Shown here piece by piece: positions 20,819-31,549 of a stretch of 64,000 nucleotides of DNA. Numbering within the stretch: position 1 is the first letter of the stretch; every line of letters starts with the position of its first letter. The stretch is from Candidatus Mycoplasma mahonii. GTDB lineage: Bacteria > Bacillota_I > Bacilli_A > Mycoplasmatales > Metamycoplasmataceae. The DNA lies in NCBI RefSeq assembly GCF_030550815.1, contig NZ_CP114583.1, positions 62,001-126,000 on the forward strand, read 5' to 3'. The position numbers were made by a program, and so were the translations under genes. The notes beneath the pieces were generated by a model. It saw only the letters and a program-made list of their open reading frames with translations. It was not told the origin of the DNA and did not search any database.

Positions 20819-21428
20819 TGATTTAAGTTAATGTGGATGTATTTCCATTCTAAATATTTACTGATTTGAATTTGGTATATTCATTTGGTAACCTTTTAGC
20901 AATAAAGTGAAATTATGAAATAGTTCAAACTTGTAGTTATTTACAATAAAGTGTAATTACGATTGATGAATGGCACTGCAATATATGGTTATATTTTAGC
21001 ATAAAATTAATTATTAAAATATAATATAGACTATAAAACCTATAACAAAAGGCTTTTAATGACTAACTTGCTAGGTAAACAATCATGAAATCTCAGAATA
21101 AATTAATAAACTTTTATAGTTTATGTATTTCCAATAAAAGATCCAACAATCTAAACATCACAAAAACTAACAAAATTGCAAATAATTTATGGTAGAAAAC
21201 ATCAAAAAAATATTGAGTAATTGAAAACTTAGTTTTCAATTAGAATATTTATGAAAAGACAATGTCTATGAAGTGATGGTGTCAGGTTTCTGTATTCTAA
21301 TCGTATTGTAAATGAGAATTCTCAGAGTTCTTATTTATTCTTTTGCAAAAAAAATGACAAACATAAAAATATGTTTTATTAATTATAAATGTATTTAATC
21401 GCACTAACTTATTCATACTACTTTTATA
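20819..21428. other. Gene-free stretch upstream of ftsY
   Basis: About 610 nt without a convincing ORF in either strand. It holds a near-repeat pair (AATAAAGTGAAATTATGA at 20901 and AATAAAGTGTAATTACGA at 20945; 16 of 18 bases equal), a TATAAT at 21020-21025 and an 11-bp hairpin at 21218-21242. I looked for RNase P RNA and SRP RNA core motifs and saw neither. It may be a decayed gene or an unrecognised RNA. Confidence 0.5.
21218..21242. repeat. Perfect 11-bp inverted repeat
   Basis: TAATTGAAAAC, loop TTA, GTTTTCAATTA. No T-tract follows, so a simple terminator is unlikely. Confidence 0.6.
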
Positions 21429-21434
21429 TATAAT
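21429..21434 (+). promoter_or_regulatory. -10 box of a leaderless promoter (ftsY)
   Basis: TATAAT ends 7 nt before ATG 21441; no Shine-Dalgarno. Confidence 0.75.
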
Positions 21435-21440
21435 ATTTTT

Positions 21441-22559
21441 ATGGGATTTTTTAAAAAATTAAAAGAAAGACTTTTAGCATTAGAGGGTATTGACCCTAAA
21501 AAAGAAACTAAACCAAAACCTATCAAAGAAGGTCTTGCTGATTTTGCAATTTATAAAAGAGAAAATAAAATTAATAAAAAAAATGAAAAAAAGAAAATAC
21601 AAATTAGAAAAAAAGAAAAAAAACTTGACAAGTATATTGTTGGTATGTCTAAATCAAGATCATCATTTTCAGAAAAAATAACAGAAATACAAAGTAGACA
21701 TAACGAGATAGATAAAGAATTTTTTGAAGAGTTAGAGGAAATATTAATAATGTCTGATATATCAGTTAAGCTTGTAATGGACATAATTGACGAGATAAAA
21801 AAGGAAGTCAAAAAAGAGAATGTACGAGACATGTCCTTAATTGCAGAAATTATTGCAGATAAAATATTTGTTATATATACAAATCAAACAATAGTTGACA
21901 CAACTTTAGATGTCAAAAACGAAAGAGTAAATGTTATTTTAATGGTTGGTGTGAATGGAGCCGGTAAAACAACAAGCATTGCTAAGTTAGCTAGTAAATT
22001 TAGCACGGAAGGCAAGAATGTTTTGATTGCAGCTGCCGATACATTTAGAGCAGGTGGCGTAGAACAGTTAAGTATTTGGGCAGAACGAATTGGTGTTGAT
22101 ATTATAAAATCTGAAAAACAAAATGCAGACCCAGCATCTGTTGTTTTTGATGCTGTTAAAAAAGCAAAAGAAGATAAATATGATATTTTAATCATTGATA
22201 CAGCAGGAAGGTTACAAAACAAAGTTAATCTTATGAATGAATTAGCCAAAATGTCAAAAATAATTACAAAAGAAATTCCTGGAGCTCCACATGAATCATT
22301 ATTGGTTGTGGATGCAACCACAGGTCAAAACGGTGTTTCACAGGCCAAACATTTTAAAGATGTAACTCCTATATCAGGAATAATTCTCACAAAAATGGAT
22401 GGAACTTCAAAGGGAGGCATTATTTTAACAATCAAAGATGAGTTGGAAATGCCGGTTAAATTTATTGGATTAGGAGAATCCCTAGATGACTTGCAAGAAT
22501 TTAATTTAGATGCATTTATTTATGGGATGACAAAAGGACTAATTGATGAATCTAAATAA
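21441..22559 (+). CDS. ftsY: Signal recognition particle receptor FtsY
   Basis: 372 aa. GTPase that docks SRP-ribosome complexes at the membrane. A charged, lysine-rich N-terminal A-domain (1-90) precedes the N domain and the G domain with GVNGAGKTTSIAKLA, AADTFRAGGVEQL, DTAGR and TKMDGTSKGG. The last is followed by the usual IGLGESLDDLQEFN. It overlaps ylxM by 14 nt, the conserved partner in Firmicutes. Confidence 0.97.
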   Translation: MGFFKKLKERLLALEGIDPKKETKPKPIKEGLADFAIYKRENKINKKNEKKKIQIRKKEKKLDKYIVGMSKSRSSFSEKITEIQSRHNEIDKEFFEELEEILIMSDISVKLVMDIIDEIKKEVKKENVRDMSLIAEIIADKIFVIYTNQTIVDTTLDVKNERVNVILMVGVNGAGKTTSIAKLASKFSTEGKNVLIAAADTFRAGGVEQLSIWAERIGVDIIKSEKQNADPASVVFDAVKKAKEDKYDILIIDTAGRLQNKVNLMNELAKMSKIITKEIPGAPHESLLVVDATTGQNGVSQAKHFKDVTPISGIILTKMDGTSKGGIILTIKDELEMPVKFIGLGESLDDLQEFNLDAFIYGMTKGLIDESK

Positions 22560-22761
22560 ACGAGAAGAATTAATTCATTTTTTTGAACAATACAATAAAA
22601 TGTTAACGCAAACACAAAGACAAGCTTTCCACCTTCACTATATAGAAGACTTATCATTAAAAGAGATATCAGAAATAACTGCTACAACAAGAAGCGCAAT
22701 TTTTGATGCAATTAAAAAAGCAGAAAAAAAATTGCTTTCCATTAACGAAAAACTTTCATAA
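22546..22761 (+). CDS. ylxM: YlxM/p13-like SRP accessory protein
   Basis: 71 aa, helix-turn-helix of sigma-70 region 4 type: LTQTQRQAFHLHYIEDLSLK, then EISEITATTRSAIFDAIKKA. In streptococci YlxM binds SRP and stimulates the Ffh-FtsY GTPases. ATG 22546 lies inside the end of ftsY; a TTG 3 nt earlier is a weaker option. Shorter than the usual 105-110 aa; the C-terminal extension is missing. Confidence 0.88.
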   Translation: MNLNKREELIHFFEQYNKMLTQTQRQAFHLHYIEDLSLKEISEITATTRSAIFDAIKKAEKKLLSINEKLS

Positions 22762-22802
22762 CTCATTATTTTAGTATAATTAAGTAGAAAAAAAGGGGTA
22801 AT

Positions 22803-23519
22803 ATGTCAAGAGAGAGAGTTATTATTAAATTATCTGGTGAGGGACTAGCAAATAAGAAAAAGAATTTAGCTATTGATCCAGAAGTTGTATCAGGCATCGC
22901 TTTACAAGTAAAGAAAATGCTTAAAAATGAATTTCAAGTGGGAATTATCGTTGGCGGAGGAAATTTTTGAAGAGGAGCTTCTGCTGAAAAGAATGGAATA
23001 CCAAGAAATAGAGCTGACTACATTGGAATGTTGGCAACACTTATGAATGGTTTGGCTGTTCAATCAGGATTTGAAAAAGAGGGTATTATCACACATGTTC
23101 AATCTGCAATAAATATTGATGAAAAAGTAGCAAAAAATTATGTCAATGAAAAAGCCATAGCAATGCTTGAAAATGGTGATGTTGTAATCTTTGCTGGAGG
23201 AACCGGAAGACCATTTTTTACAACTGACACCGCAGCAACGCTGATTGCCTCAGAGATTAATGCTAAGAAGATTTTGATGGGCAAAAATGGTGTTTCAGGG
23301 GTATTTGATTCTGATCCAAGAATTAATTCAAATGCAAAACAATTTGAAGAGATTACATATGATGAACTTTTAGAAAGAGGACTTACAGTTATGGATTCAA
23401 CAGCCGCATCTATGGCGAAAGATAATGGAATTGAATTGATAGTATTTGATATTACAGAAAAAGATTCAATAATAAGAGCAAGTAAAGGTGAAATTAAACA
23501 TACAAGGGTAATAAAATAA
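22803..23519 (+). CDS. pyrH: UMP kinase
   Basis: 238 aa. Phosphorylates UMP to UDP. Amino-acid-kinase fold: KLSGEGLA, VGGGNFWRGA (Trp from TGA 22968-22970), then NGLAVQSGFEKEG and FAGGTGRPFFTTDTAA. AAGGGG precedes the ATG, and a TATAAT lies near 22774. Its stop overlaps the frr start by 1 nt (TAATG). Confidence 0.97.
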
Positions 23520-24070
23520 TGGAATACAAATTATACGAATTAGAAGCGATCGAAATAATGGAAAAGGCCGTAGAGTCATATAAAAGTAATTTAAAGAAAA
23601 TTACCGTTGGTCGTGCTAATCCCTCTCTCTTGGACTCGATTGTTATTGATTATTTTGACTCACCTACTCCGCTTAGTCAAATAGCAGCCATTTCAATTCC
23701 TGATTCTAGGCAGTTACTTGTAAAGCCATACGATATGTCAATAAACAATGATATAGTTGCAATGATAAATAAATCATCGTTAGGTATTGTTGCTGTTGAT
23801 GAGGGTGATAAAACAAGAATTACGTTTCCTGAAATTAACACGGACAGGAGGCGCGAATTGGTCAAAATGCTTGTAAAATACACCGAGGGGTCCAAAGTTT
23901 TAATTAGAGGTGCAAGACAACATGTTAATAAAGAGATCAAAGTAGATGAAGAACTTTCGAAAGATCAAAGTAGAGATTACTTAGAAGAAATTCAACAACT
24001 AACTAATAAATACACAAATAAAATTGATGTTATTACCAAAAGCAAAGAAAAAGACTTAATGACAATTTAG
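23519..24070 (+). CDS. frr: Ribosome recycling factor
   Basis: 183 aa, standard length. With EF-G it splits post-termination ribosomes. Motifs: LKKITVGRANPSLLDSI, then LVKPYDMS, RRELVKMLVKY. Translationally coupled to pyrH through TAATG, the order found in most bacteria. Confidence 0.98.
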   Translation: MEYKLYELEAIEIMEKAVESYKSNLKKITVGRANPSLLDSIVIDYFDSPTPLSQIAAISIPDSRQLLVKPYDMSINNDIVAMINKSSLGIVAVDEGDKTRITFPEINTDRRRELVKMLVKYTEGSKVLIRGARQHVNKEIKVDEELSKDQSRDYLEEIQQLTNKYTNKIDVITKSKEKDLMTI

Positions 24071-24128
24071 GTTTTTTTATATGCCTTATTATTAAGTTAC
24101 TATTTCATTCATTTATTGCTTGCTTTGT

Positions 24129-24134
24129 TATAAT
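24129..24134 (+). promoter_or_regulatory. -10 box of a leaderless promoter (cdsA)
   Basis: TATAAT ends 7 nt before ATG 24141; no Shine-Dalgarno. Confidence 0.75.
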
Positions 24135-24140
24135 TAAACA

Positions 24141-25046
24141 ATGATAAAAGATTTTATTAAAAAACATAATTATTTTCAAAGATACACGTCAATAGTTGGA
24201 ATTCTTTTAATTATTATTCCTACTTTCTTATTGTTAATATATGGCGGTAAAACTGGTAAATACATTGCATATTCAATATTTGCATTAATAGGAATACTTG
24301 GCACCTATGAAGTATTACAAAATATGAAAATGTCAAAATATTCAGCATTATTTTTATCATCACTGATATTGATAATGGTATTTTTACCATGGGATTCACT
24401 GACTAGGCCTGTGAATGAGACGCGAGAAAATTTAGGTGGGCTAATTAAGTTGTCATTCAATTGAAAGATTTTCTTAATCTTATTTTTAACATCATTTACT
24501 CCATTGATAATTGATCGGAAATTATTCGCATCTAAAAACGTTATTGCCAACCAAATTATAATAGTATTTGTTTTATTCTCAATTTTCACTTTCGTGAAGA
24601 TGGTTTGGTTAGTTGCAAACTATAACTTTTTTTGATTATTATTTTTTGTCACAATTGCTATTATTGCTGATACGGCCGGTTACCTCGGTGGGAAGTATCT
24701 TAAAAAATATATATTAAATGGTGCAAAACTTGCCCCGATGATTTCACCAAAGAAAACATGAGCTGGATTCATTGTTAGTTATGTATTCACTTCAGCCTTC
24801 ATTGCATCTATGGGGTGGTACTTAGGGATATTCGAGTCAACCTCAAATCCAACAGCATTTTTAGTTACATCAATAATCATATTACCTATTATTTCTATAA
24901 TTGGTGACTTAGTTTTTTCATCAATAAAGAGATTTCTCAATATCAAAGATTTTTCAAAAATGATACCAGGTCATGGTGGTTTGATGGATCGCTTGGATGC
25001 AATGTCACTAGTCTTCTTTATTGTTATGATTTTTTACTTGTTATAG
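24141..25046 (+). CDS. cdsA: Phosphatidate cytidylyltransferase
   Basis: 301 aa. Makes CDP-diacylglycerol for phosphatidylglycerol and cardiolipin. About eight membrane segments. The C-terminal signature is intact: a K-R pair in SSIKRFLNIKDFSKMIPGHG, then GLMDRLDAMS. Upstream ADTAGYLGGKY and SPKKTWAGF (Trp from TGA) also fit. Several TGA Trp codons split it in the standard code. Feeds cls at 8 kb. Confidence 0.95.
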
Positions 25047-25077
25047 TAAATTGCCAATTTTTATTAGCTCTTTTTGT

Positions 25078-25083
25078 TAAAAT
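25078..25083 (+). promoter_or_regulatory. -10 box of a leaderless promoter (polC)
   Basis: TAAAAT ends 7 nt before ATG 25090; no Shine-Dalgarno. Confidence 0.65.
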
Positions 25084-25089
25084 TGATAT

Positions 25090-28000
25090 ATGAATAATGC
25101 ATTTGAAAAGTTAGCAAAAGAGATTGATTTTACTGTCACACAACATTTTGAAAATATTAAAGTAACTGAGGCTAAATTAGAAAAAAACAATATATTCAAT
25201 ATTGAGTTTTTTGTTAACGAAATCATCCCATTTTATGAAATGGAGCTTTTCCTTATTAAACTAAGAGACAATTTTCAATATAAAACTAAGTTTCAATTCA
25301 ATGTGCTATCTATTATATATAATGAGGCAGAAGTTAACCGATATTTAGATTGAATTGTATCTAGTTACATGAATAAAAAATATATTTCAAAAATAATTAT
25401 GGCCTCAAAAAAGGAATTTTCAGAATTAGGATGCACAATATTTCTAAAATCAAAATATTCTGTTAACCAGATTCAAGAAATTAAAGATAAAATTGAAAAA
25501 ATAATGAGCAAAATGGGCTTTAATAATTTCAAGATGACTTTGGAATACGACAAGGCTAATGAAGGCCTTCTCCAAGAGGAATTTAGTAAGAATCTAGAGA
25601 ATGCTAAAAACGCAATATCTGCAACCACTAACGAATCCGATGAAGATGCGACCCTAACTCGTAAAAGAGCATATCAAAAATTTGCCATAAGTGAATTACC
25701 TACATCTCAAGCAAATCTAGTTATGATTGAAGGCCAAATATTTAATATTGACACAAAAAAAACCAAAACAAGTTGAGTAATAACCACATTTTCTATAACT
25801 GATTTTCATGATGCGATATATGTGAAAGTTTTTTCAAAGAATCAAAAAGAAGTTGATCAACTTGATAAATATAATGTTGGCTCTTTTGTGACTATTAATG
25901 GTAAATACGAATTAGATGCATTTCTGAAGGAACCCATTATTACCGCTAATAAAATTTCATTAATTAAATCATTCAAGGAAATAAGAACTGATAAAGCAAA
26001 ACACAAGAGAATTGAGCTAAATTGTAAAACCAGAATGAGTGCTATGGACGGAATATCTTCCGCAACTGAATTAGTTAAAAAGGCAGAAGAGTGAGGTCAT
26101 GAAGCTATTGCGATTGTTGATAAAGATGGTATACAATCTTTTACTGACTTTTATAATGCCACTAAAAAATCCAAAGTAAAACCAATCTATGGGGCCACAT
26201 TTGATGTAATAAGCAGAAATAATAAGTCTATCTATAACCATAGCGATAAAACACTTGAAAGAACCGATTATATTGTTTTTGATATTGAGACAACTGGCCT
26301 CTCACCTATTTTTGATGAAATCATAGAATTTGGCGCAGTCAAAATATCTAGTGGCGAAATAATAGAAAAAAAACAATTCTTTATTAAACCTAGTAAACCA
26401 ATTTCACAATTTACAAAAAATCTAACAGGGATTACTGATGATCATCTTCAAAACGCTGTATCACAAGAAGAGGGTGTTCAGCTTATTCGCGATTATATCC
26501 TTGGTTATACAACTGTTGCTCATAATGCAAATTTTGATATTACATTTATTAATGAAAAACTCCATAAATATAATATTGAAATAATTACAGATCCCGTTAT
26601 TGATTCTATGATTGTAGCTAGAATTGTGGAACCAGATAAAAAGCGTTTCAACTTGGGTGCTGTTGCCAAAAGGCAGGGCGTTGATTATGATTCATCTGTT
26701 GCCCATAGAGGAGATTATGATGCTGATATTCTTGCTAGAATATGGTTGAAATTTTTAAATCAATTATCAAATTTAAACCTTAAAACACAAAAGGAATTAT
26801 TTGATTTTATTGATAAGTCACTTTATGAAAAAACATTTTCAAATGATATGGTTATTATTGCCAAAAATCAAATTGGTCTTAAGAAATTATTTAAATTAAC
26901 ATCACTTGCATTAGTTGACAACTATGCTAATGGTGCCAAATTATTTATTGATGATTTAAAAGATAGAGGAGACTTTTTGATTGGATCAGGAGGATTGAAT
27001 TCAAGACTTTTAGATAGAATGTTTTATGGTTCAAAAGAGCAGATTATTAAAGAAATATCATTTTATGACTACATAGAAATTCAACCTTTACAAAACTTTA
27101 AGCACTTTATAAACAGGGGTGTGGATGTTGAGGATATTAAGTTCATAATTAAATTTATTGTTGATGAATCTATTAAGCAAGAAAAAATTGTGGTAGCCAC
27201 ATGTGATTCTCGATATATAAACCCTGAAGATAATCTCTACCATCGCGTTTATATATCTGCCAAAGGATTAGGGGGAGTCAGACATCCGTTATTCAAATTC
27301 AATGAGGAAAATCCAGTTTATCCAGATCAACATATCCTCACAACAGAAGAGATGATACACGCTTTTGATTTTTTAGGAGACATTAAATTAATTGAAGAAG
27401 TGGTTATTACTAACACAAAAAAAATAGCAGATCAAGTTGAAAAAATTCAAGTAATAAAAGAAAAACTATATACGCCAAAATTTGGTGATTCAAACATGGA
27501 TTTAACTGATCTAGTTTATAGAAACGCAAAGAAAATTTATGGAGCAGAATTACCGAAGTTAGTTGAAAATAGAATCAAAAAAGAATTAGAACCAATCATA
27601 AGTTATGGGTTTGCTGTTATCTATTGGATTTCTCACTTATTAGTGAAGAAATCTCTTGATGATGGTTATTTAGTTGGCTCTCGTGGTTCTGTTGGCTCAT
27701 CACTTGTTGCAACTCTTGCCGAAATAACAGAAGTTAACCCTTTAGAACCTCATTACATTTGTGGTGGTTGTCAATATTTTGAAGTTTCAAATGATTTAAG
27801 TTTAAACTCAGGATTTGATTTACCAGAAAAAAAATGTCCTAATTGTGATGCTAATTTAATGAGAGATGGTCAAAACATTCCATTTGAAACATTTTTAGGA
27901 TTTAATGCTGATAAAGTTCCTGATATTGATCTAAACTTCTCTGGTGATTATCAACCGATTATTCATCAAGAAGTTAAAAAATTATTCGGAGATAAACATG

Positions 28001-29367
28001 CTTTTAGAGCTGGAACCATTTCCACTGTTGCTGAAAGAACAGCCTTTGGATATGTAAAGGGTTGAGCGGAGCAAACAGGTAAAAAGTTGTCACGCCCTTT
28101 CACTGAATATTTAGCAAAAGGAGTTGCCGGGACAAAAAGAACTTCTGGACAGCACCCTGGAGGTATTATTGTTATCCCCTCTGAATTTGATGTCGAGGAT
28201 TTTACACCAATTAATTACCCAGCTAATGATGTTGAATCTGCATGAAAAACAACTCACTTTGATTTTTATTCAATTCATGATAATGTGCTTAAATTAGATT
28301 TACTTGGACATGATGATCCCACCGCTTTAAAATTACTAGAAAAATTTACAGGGATTCAGGCTAAAAATATACCAATGAATGACCCGAAAATTATTTCGTT
28401 GTTTTCTTCTCCTGAAGAATTAGGAATTAGACCAAGAGATATTCTCGCTGAATCTACTGGCGCGTTAGGTATTCCTGAATTTGGTACTAATTTTGTAAGA
28501 GGCATGTTAAAAACGACGAATGTTACATCATTTGGAGATTTAGTTTCTGTTTCTGGTCTTTCACACGGAACGGATGTATGAGCAACTAATGCCGAGTTAT
28601 TGGTGAGAAATGATGGGAAAACATTGACAGAAGTTATTTCTTGTCGTGATGATATTATGATCGATCTAATTAATAAAGGTGTTGATCCTTTAATATCATT
28701 TAAAATTATGGAAAATGTTCGTAAAGGACAGGGATTAAATGAAGATTGAACTACATCCATGAAAGAACATGGCGTTGAAGATTGGTATATTGACTCACTA
28801 TTAAAAATAAAATATATGTTTCCTAAAGCCCATGCAGTTGCTTATGTAACCATGGCTTGAAGAGTGGCATGATTCAAACTTTATTATCCTATCCCTTACT
28901 ATGCCACATATTTCACAACAAGAGCAGATGTTTTTGATATTAAAACAGTAATTTCTGGTAAAACACAAATAGAAGCTGCTATTAAGGATTTTAAATCAAG
29001 GAAATACAAAAGCGGTGATTTAAAACTTTCCAATAAAGAAATTGCGTTAATCCCTGTTCTAGAAATTGCCAACGAAGCCCTTGCTAGAGGTGTTAAAATT
29101 GGAAATATATCGATGAAGGATTCACTTGCAAATGAATGGGTCATCATGAATGATACTTTAATCCCGCCATTTTCTGCAATTGATGGTCTTGGCGATTCTG
29201 TGGCTAAATCAATTATTGCAGCTAGAACCGATAAGGCATTTGTTTCTAAAGAAGATATTAAAAAAAGGACATCTGTGAATAACACAACACTAAATAAATT
29301 CGAAGAATTAGGTATCACCAGTGAATATTCTGATTCGAACCAAATGTCATTAGATTTTGGATTTTAA
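25090..29367 (+). CDS. polC: DNA polymerase III alpha subunit, PolC type
   Basis: 1425 aa, close to Bacillus PolC. The main replicase, with built-in proofreading. Order: N-terminal domains, OB fold, PHP domain split by a DEDD exonuclease ([11 protein letters not shown] near residue 396), then the palm and fingers with a zinc-binding CGGC/CPNC element, [15 protein letters not shown] and [10 protein letters not shown]. Many TGA Trp codons. The PHP domain has lost its metal ligands: HLHT is NCKT near residue 317 and DHA is DKDG (see findings). It ends [14 protein letters not shown] (helix-hairpin-helix) and SLDFGF. Confidence 0.97.
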
Positions 29368-29392
29368 TATATAATAATGTTGTCAATTGAAT

Positions 29393-29422
29393 AAATAGGG
29401 AGCCAATTGGCATCCTATTTTT
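29393..29422 (+). terminator. Hairpin between polC and rimP
   Basis: AAATAGG and CCTATTT enclose a self-complementary GCCAATTGGC, followed by TTTG. It can terminate polC. A TATAAT at about 29370-29375 precedes it, so it may instead sit in the leader of the rimP operon as an attenuator. Confidence 0.6.
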
Positions 29423-29439
29423 GTTTGAGGGAGGATAAT

Positions 29440-29874
29440 ATGACAGTCAAGGATCAGATTATCAAAAAATTTGCGAAATATGCTTCCAAAGTTTTCTGAG
29501 AAAAAAGAGATTCTGATGAGTTCTTGTGTGTAGAACTAAACATTTCCAACTTTGATGAAGTTATTAACATATCAAAGGATATCTCATCTTTTGTTGACCA
29601 AATTGATTATTCAAGCGGAGAATATTTTTTAGATATTTATTCTCGAGGTACGGATTATGACATTGAATTTAAGAACATTAAAAACAATTTAGGGAAAACA
29701 ATGAAGATTGAACTCAATAAAGCAATAGAAGATAAAATTATTTTTATTGGTGAATTAGTTTCATATGACGATAAATCATTATCGATTGAATGAAATAACA
29801 AAGGCCAATTCAAAAATATAAAAATTATCACAGAAAATATTAAGAAAATAAATTTATTTTCAAAAATAAAATAA
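29440..29874 (+). CDS. rimP: Ribosome maturation factor RimP
   Basis: 144 aa. Assists 30S assembly. Weakly conserved but in the fixed place before nusA. It keeps the two-domain pattern: SGEYFLDIYSRGTDYDI (the usual YxLEVSSPG position, degenerate) and NLGKTMKIELNKAI, with an Sm-like C-terminal domain ending IIFIGELVSYDDKSLSIEW. Both a TGA at 29497-29499 and one at 29791-29793 are Trp. GGGAGGAT is the Shine-Dalgarno. Confidence 0.85.
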
Positions 29875-29886
29875 GAAAGGACCATT

Positions 29887-31305
29887 ATGGCAGCAGACAA
29901 AAAACTAGAAATACAAAAAGAAGCTTTCTTCGAAGCTATTGAACAATTAGCAAAACAAAATCTTTTAGAGGTGAAGGAAATAATCGAAATTATTTCAGAT
30001 TCGGTTATAAAATCATTTCATACAAAATTTGATCCAGATGCAGATCTAGATTTCATCTTAGATTTTGACAAGAAAGAGATTAAATTAACTAATAATACTA
30101 AATATGTTGTTGATGAAGAAGTTGAAGATCAATATAAGTCAATTGAAATTAATATCAAAGACGCCAAAAAGATTAATAAAAATGTCAAAGTAGGAGATAC
30201 AGTTTCTGAAGAAGTTGATTTTACAGCATATGCTAAAGGTATATCTGGAAGAATTAAGCAAATGATTATTCAAAGTGTTAGGGAAAAAAGAAAGCAAGCC
30301 ATTTATACTAAACATAAGGGTCTCAAAGGGGAAATGGTATCTGCAGTAGTGACATCATCAGCAGCTTCACATGCTATTCTTGCACTTGAAGATGGAACAA
30401 TAGCATTTATGCCTTCAAAATTAAAAAATCCTAACATTAAACTTAGTGTTGGAGAAAGAGTTGATGTTTACGTTGAAGATGTGCTAGAAAAATCCAAAGA
30501 TGCGCAAGTTATAGTTTCTAATGGCTCAAAACAAATTGTTAGAAGAATTTTAGAGGTTGAGGTTCCTGAAATTGCCGAGGGTATTGTTGAAATTACTTCA
30601 ATGTCTAGACTACCTGGCTTTAGAACTAAAGTGGCAGTAAGAAGTTTATCGGAAGGTGTTGATGCAGTAGGGGCTTTAATTGGAGCGCAAGGATCAAGAA
30701 TTAAAACTATTATTGAAAAATTAGATGGTGAAAAACTTGATGTTATTTTATGAACAAATGATAGTGATTCATTTATTGCAAATGCCGTCTCTCCAGCTAA
30801 GGTAATTGCTGTTATTAATAAAAAAGATGAGGATGGCAATGATATTGAAGGACATAAAATTATTATTACACCAAACAAACATCAAACGTTGGCAATTGGT
30901 AAAAAAGGTACAAACGCTAGACTAGCCGTTGAGCTAACATCAACGAGAATTGATGTTTTGTCAATAGATGAAGCCAATCAAAAGAAATTAGAATTCACTT
31001 GAAATGGTAATATAAATGAAGAACAAGCTGCATTAATTGAAGATGGACAAAGATTTGATTCCAGAGATTCAAGACCAAGAAGACAAAATACTTCATTTCA
31101 GACAAAAGATTTAGCTTTTGATGGGTTTGATATGGATATTCAATCATTTAATGAAAACATGAGTGAAACAGAATTAGATGATGCGGAACTTGATCAACAA
31201 ATTGATGATGATTTATTTTCAAAAGAAGAATTGGATAAATTTGATAAGGATTTCAATTTTGATGAAACACTTGCGGATATTGATCGTGATTTTTTAGATG
31301 AATAA
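29887..31305 (+). CDS. nusA: Transcription factor NusA
   Basis: 472 aa. Binds RNA polymerase and modulates pausing, termination and antitermination. N-terminal polymerase-binding domain (1-130), S1 domain (about 150-220, GEMVSAVVTSSAASHAILAL), KH1 and KH2 (LIGAQGSRIKTI; AIGKKGTNARLAVELT). A strongly acidic C-terminal tail of about 90 residues replaces the repeats of the E. coli protein. Two TGA Trp codons lie in the KH part. It overlaps ylxR by 8 nt. Confidence 0.96.
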
Positions 31306-31546
31306 CATTAAAAGAAAGTGTATTGTAACAAATCAAATTTTAGATATTTCCAAAATGATAAGAGTAGTTAGATTAAAAAATGGAGAATTTAAAGTCAATT
31401 CTTTAGTACCTGGTCGAGGAGCATATATAATCAATGATTCAAATTTCATTGATGAAATTAAAAGAAAAAAAGTTCTTAATAAATCTTTTAAGACAAATGT
31501 ATCAAGCAGCATATATAAAGAACTAGAAAAAATTATGAAAGGATAA
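31298..31546 (+). CDS. ylxR: YlxR family RNA-binding protein (DUF448)
   Basis: 82 aa. Signature KRKCIVTNQ ... MIRVVRLKNG ... GRGAYI. A conserved member of the nusA-infB operon; in some firmicutes it has been linked to nucleoid or RNase P binding, but its job here is open. Start overlaps nusA as ATGAATAA. Confidence 0.92.
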   Translation: MNNIKRKCIVTNQILDISKMIRVVRLKNGEFKVNSLVPGRGAYIINDSNFIDEIKRKKVLNKSFKTNVSSSIYKELEKIMKG

Positions 31547-31549
31547 AGT

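Noticed and set aside
20819-21440. SRP RNA or RNase P RNA upstream of ftsY
   Set aside because: The conserved SRP loop and RNase P core motifs were not found on reading either strand.
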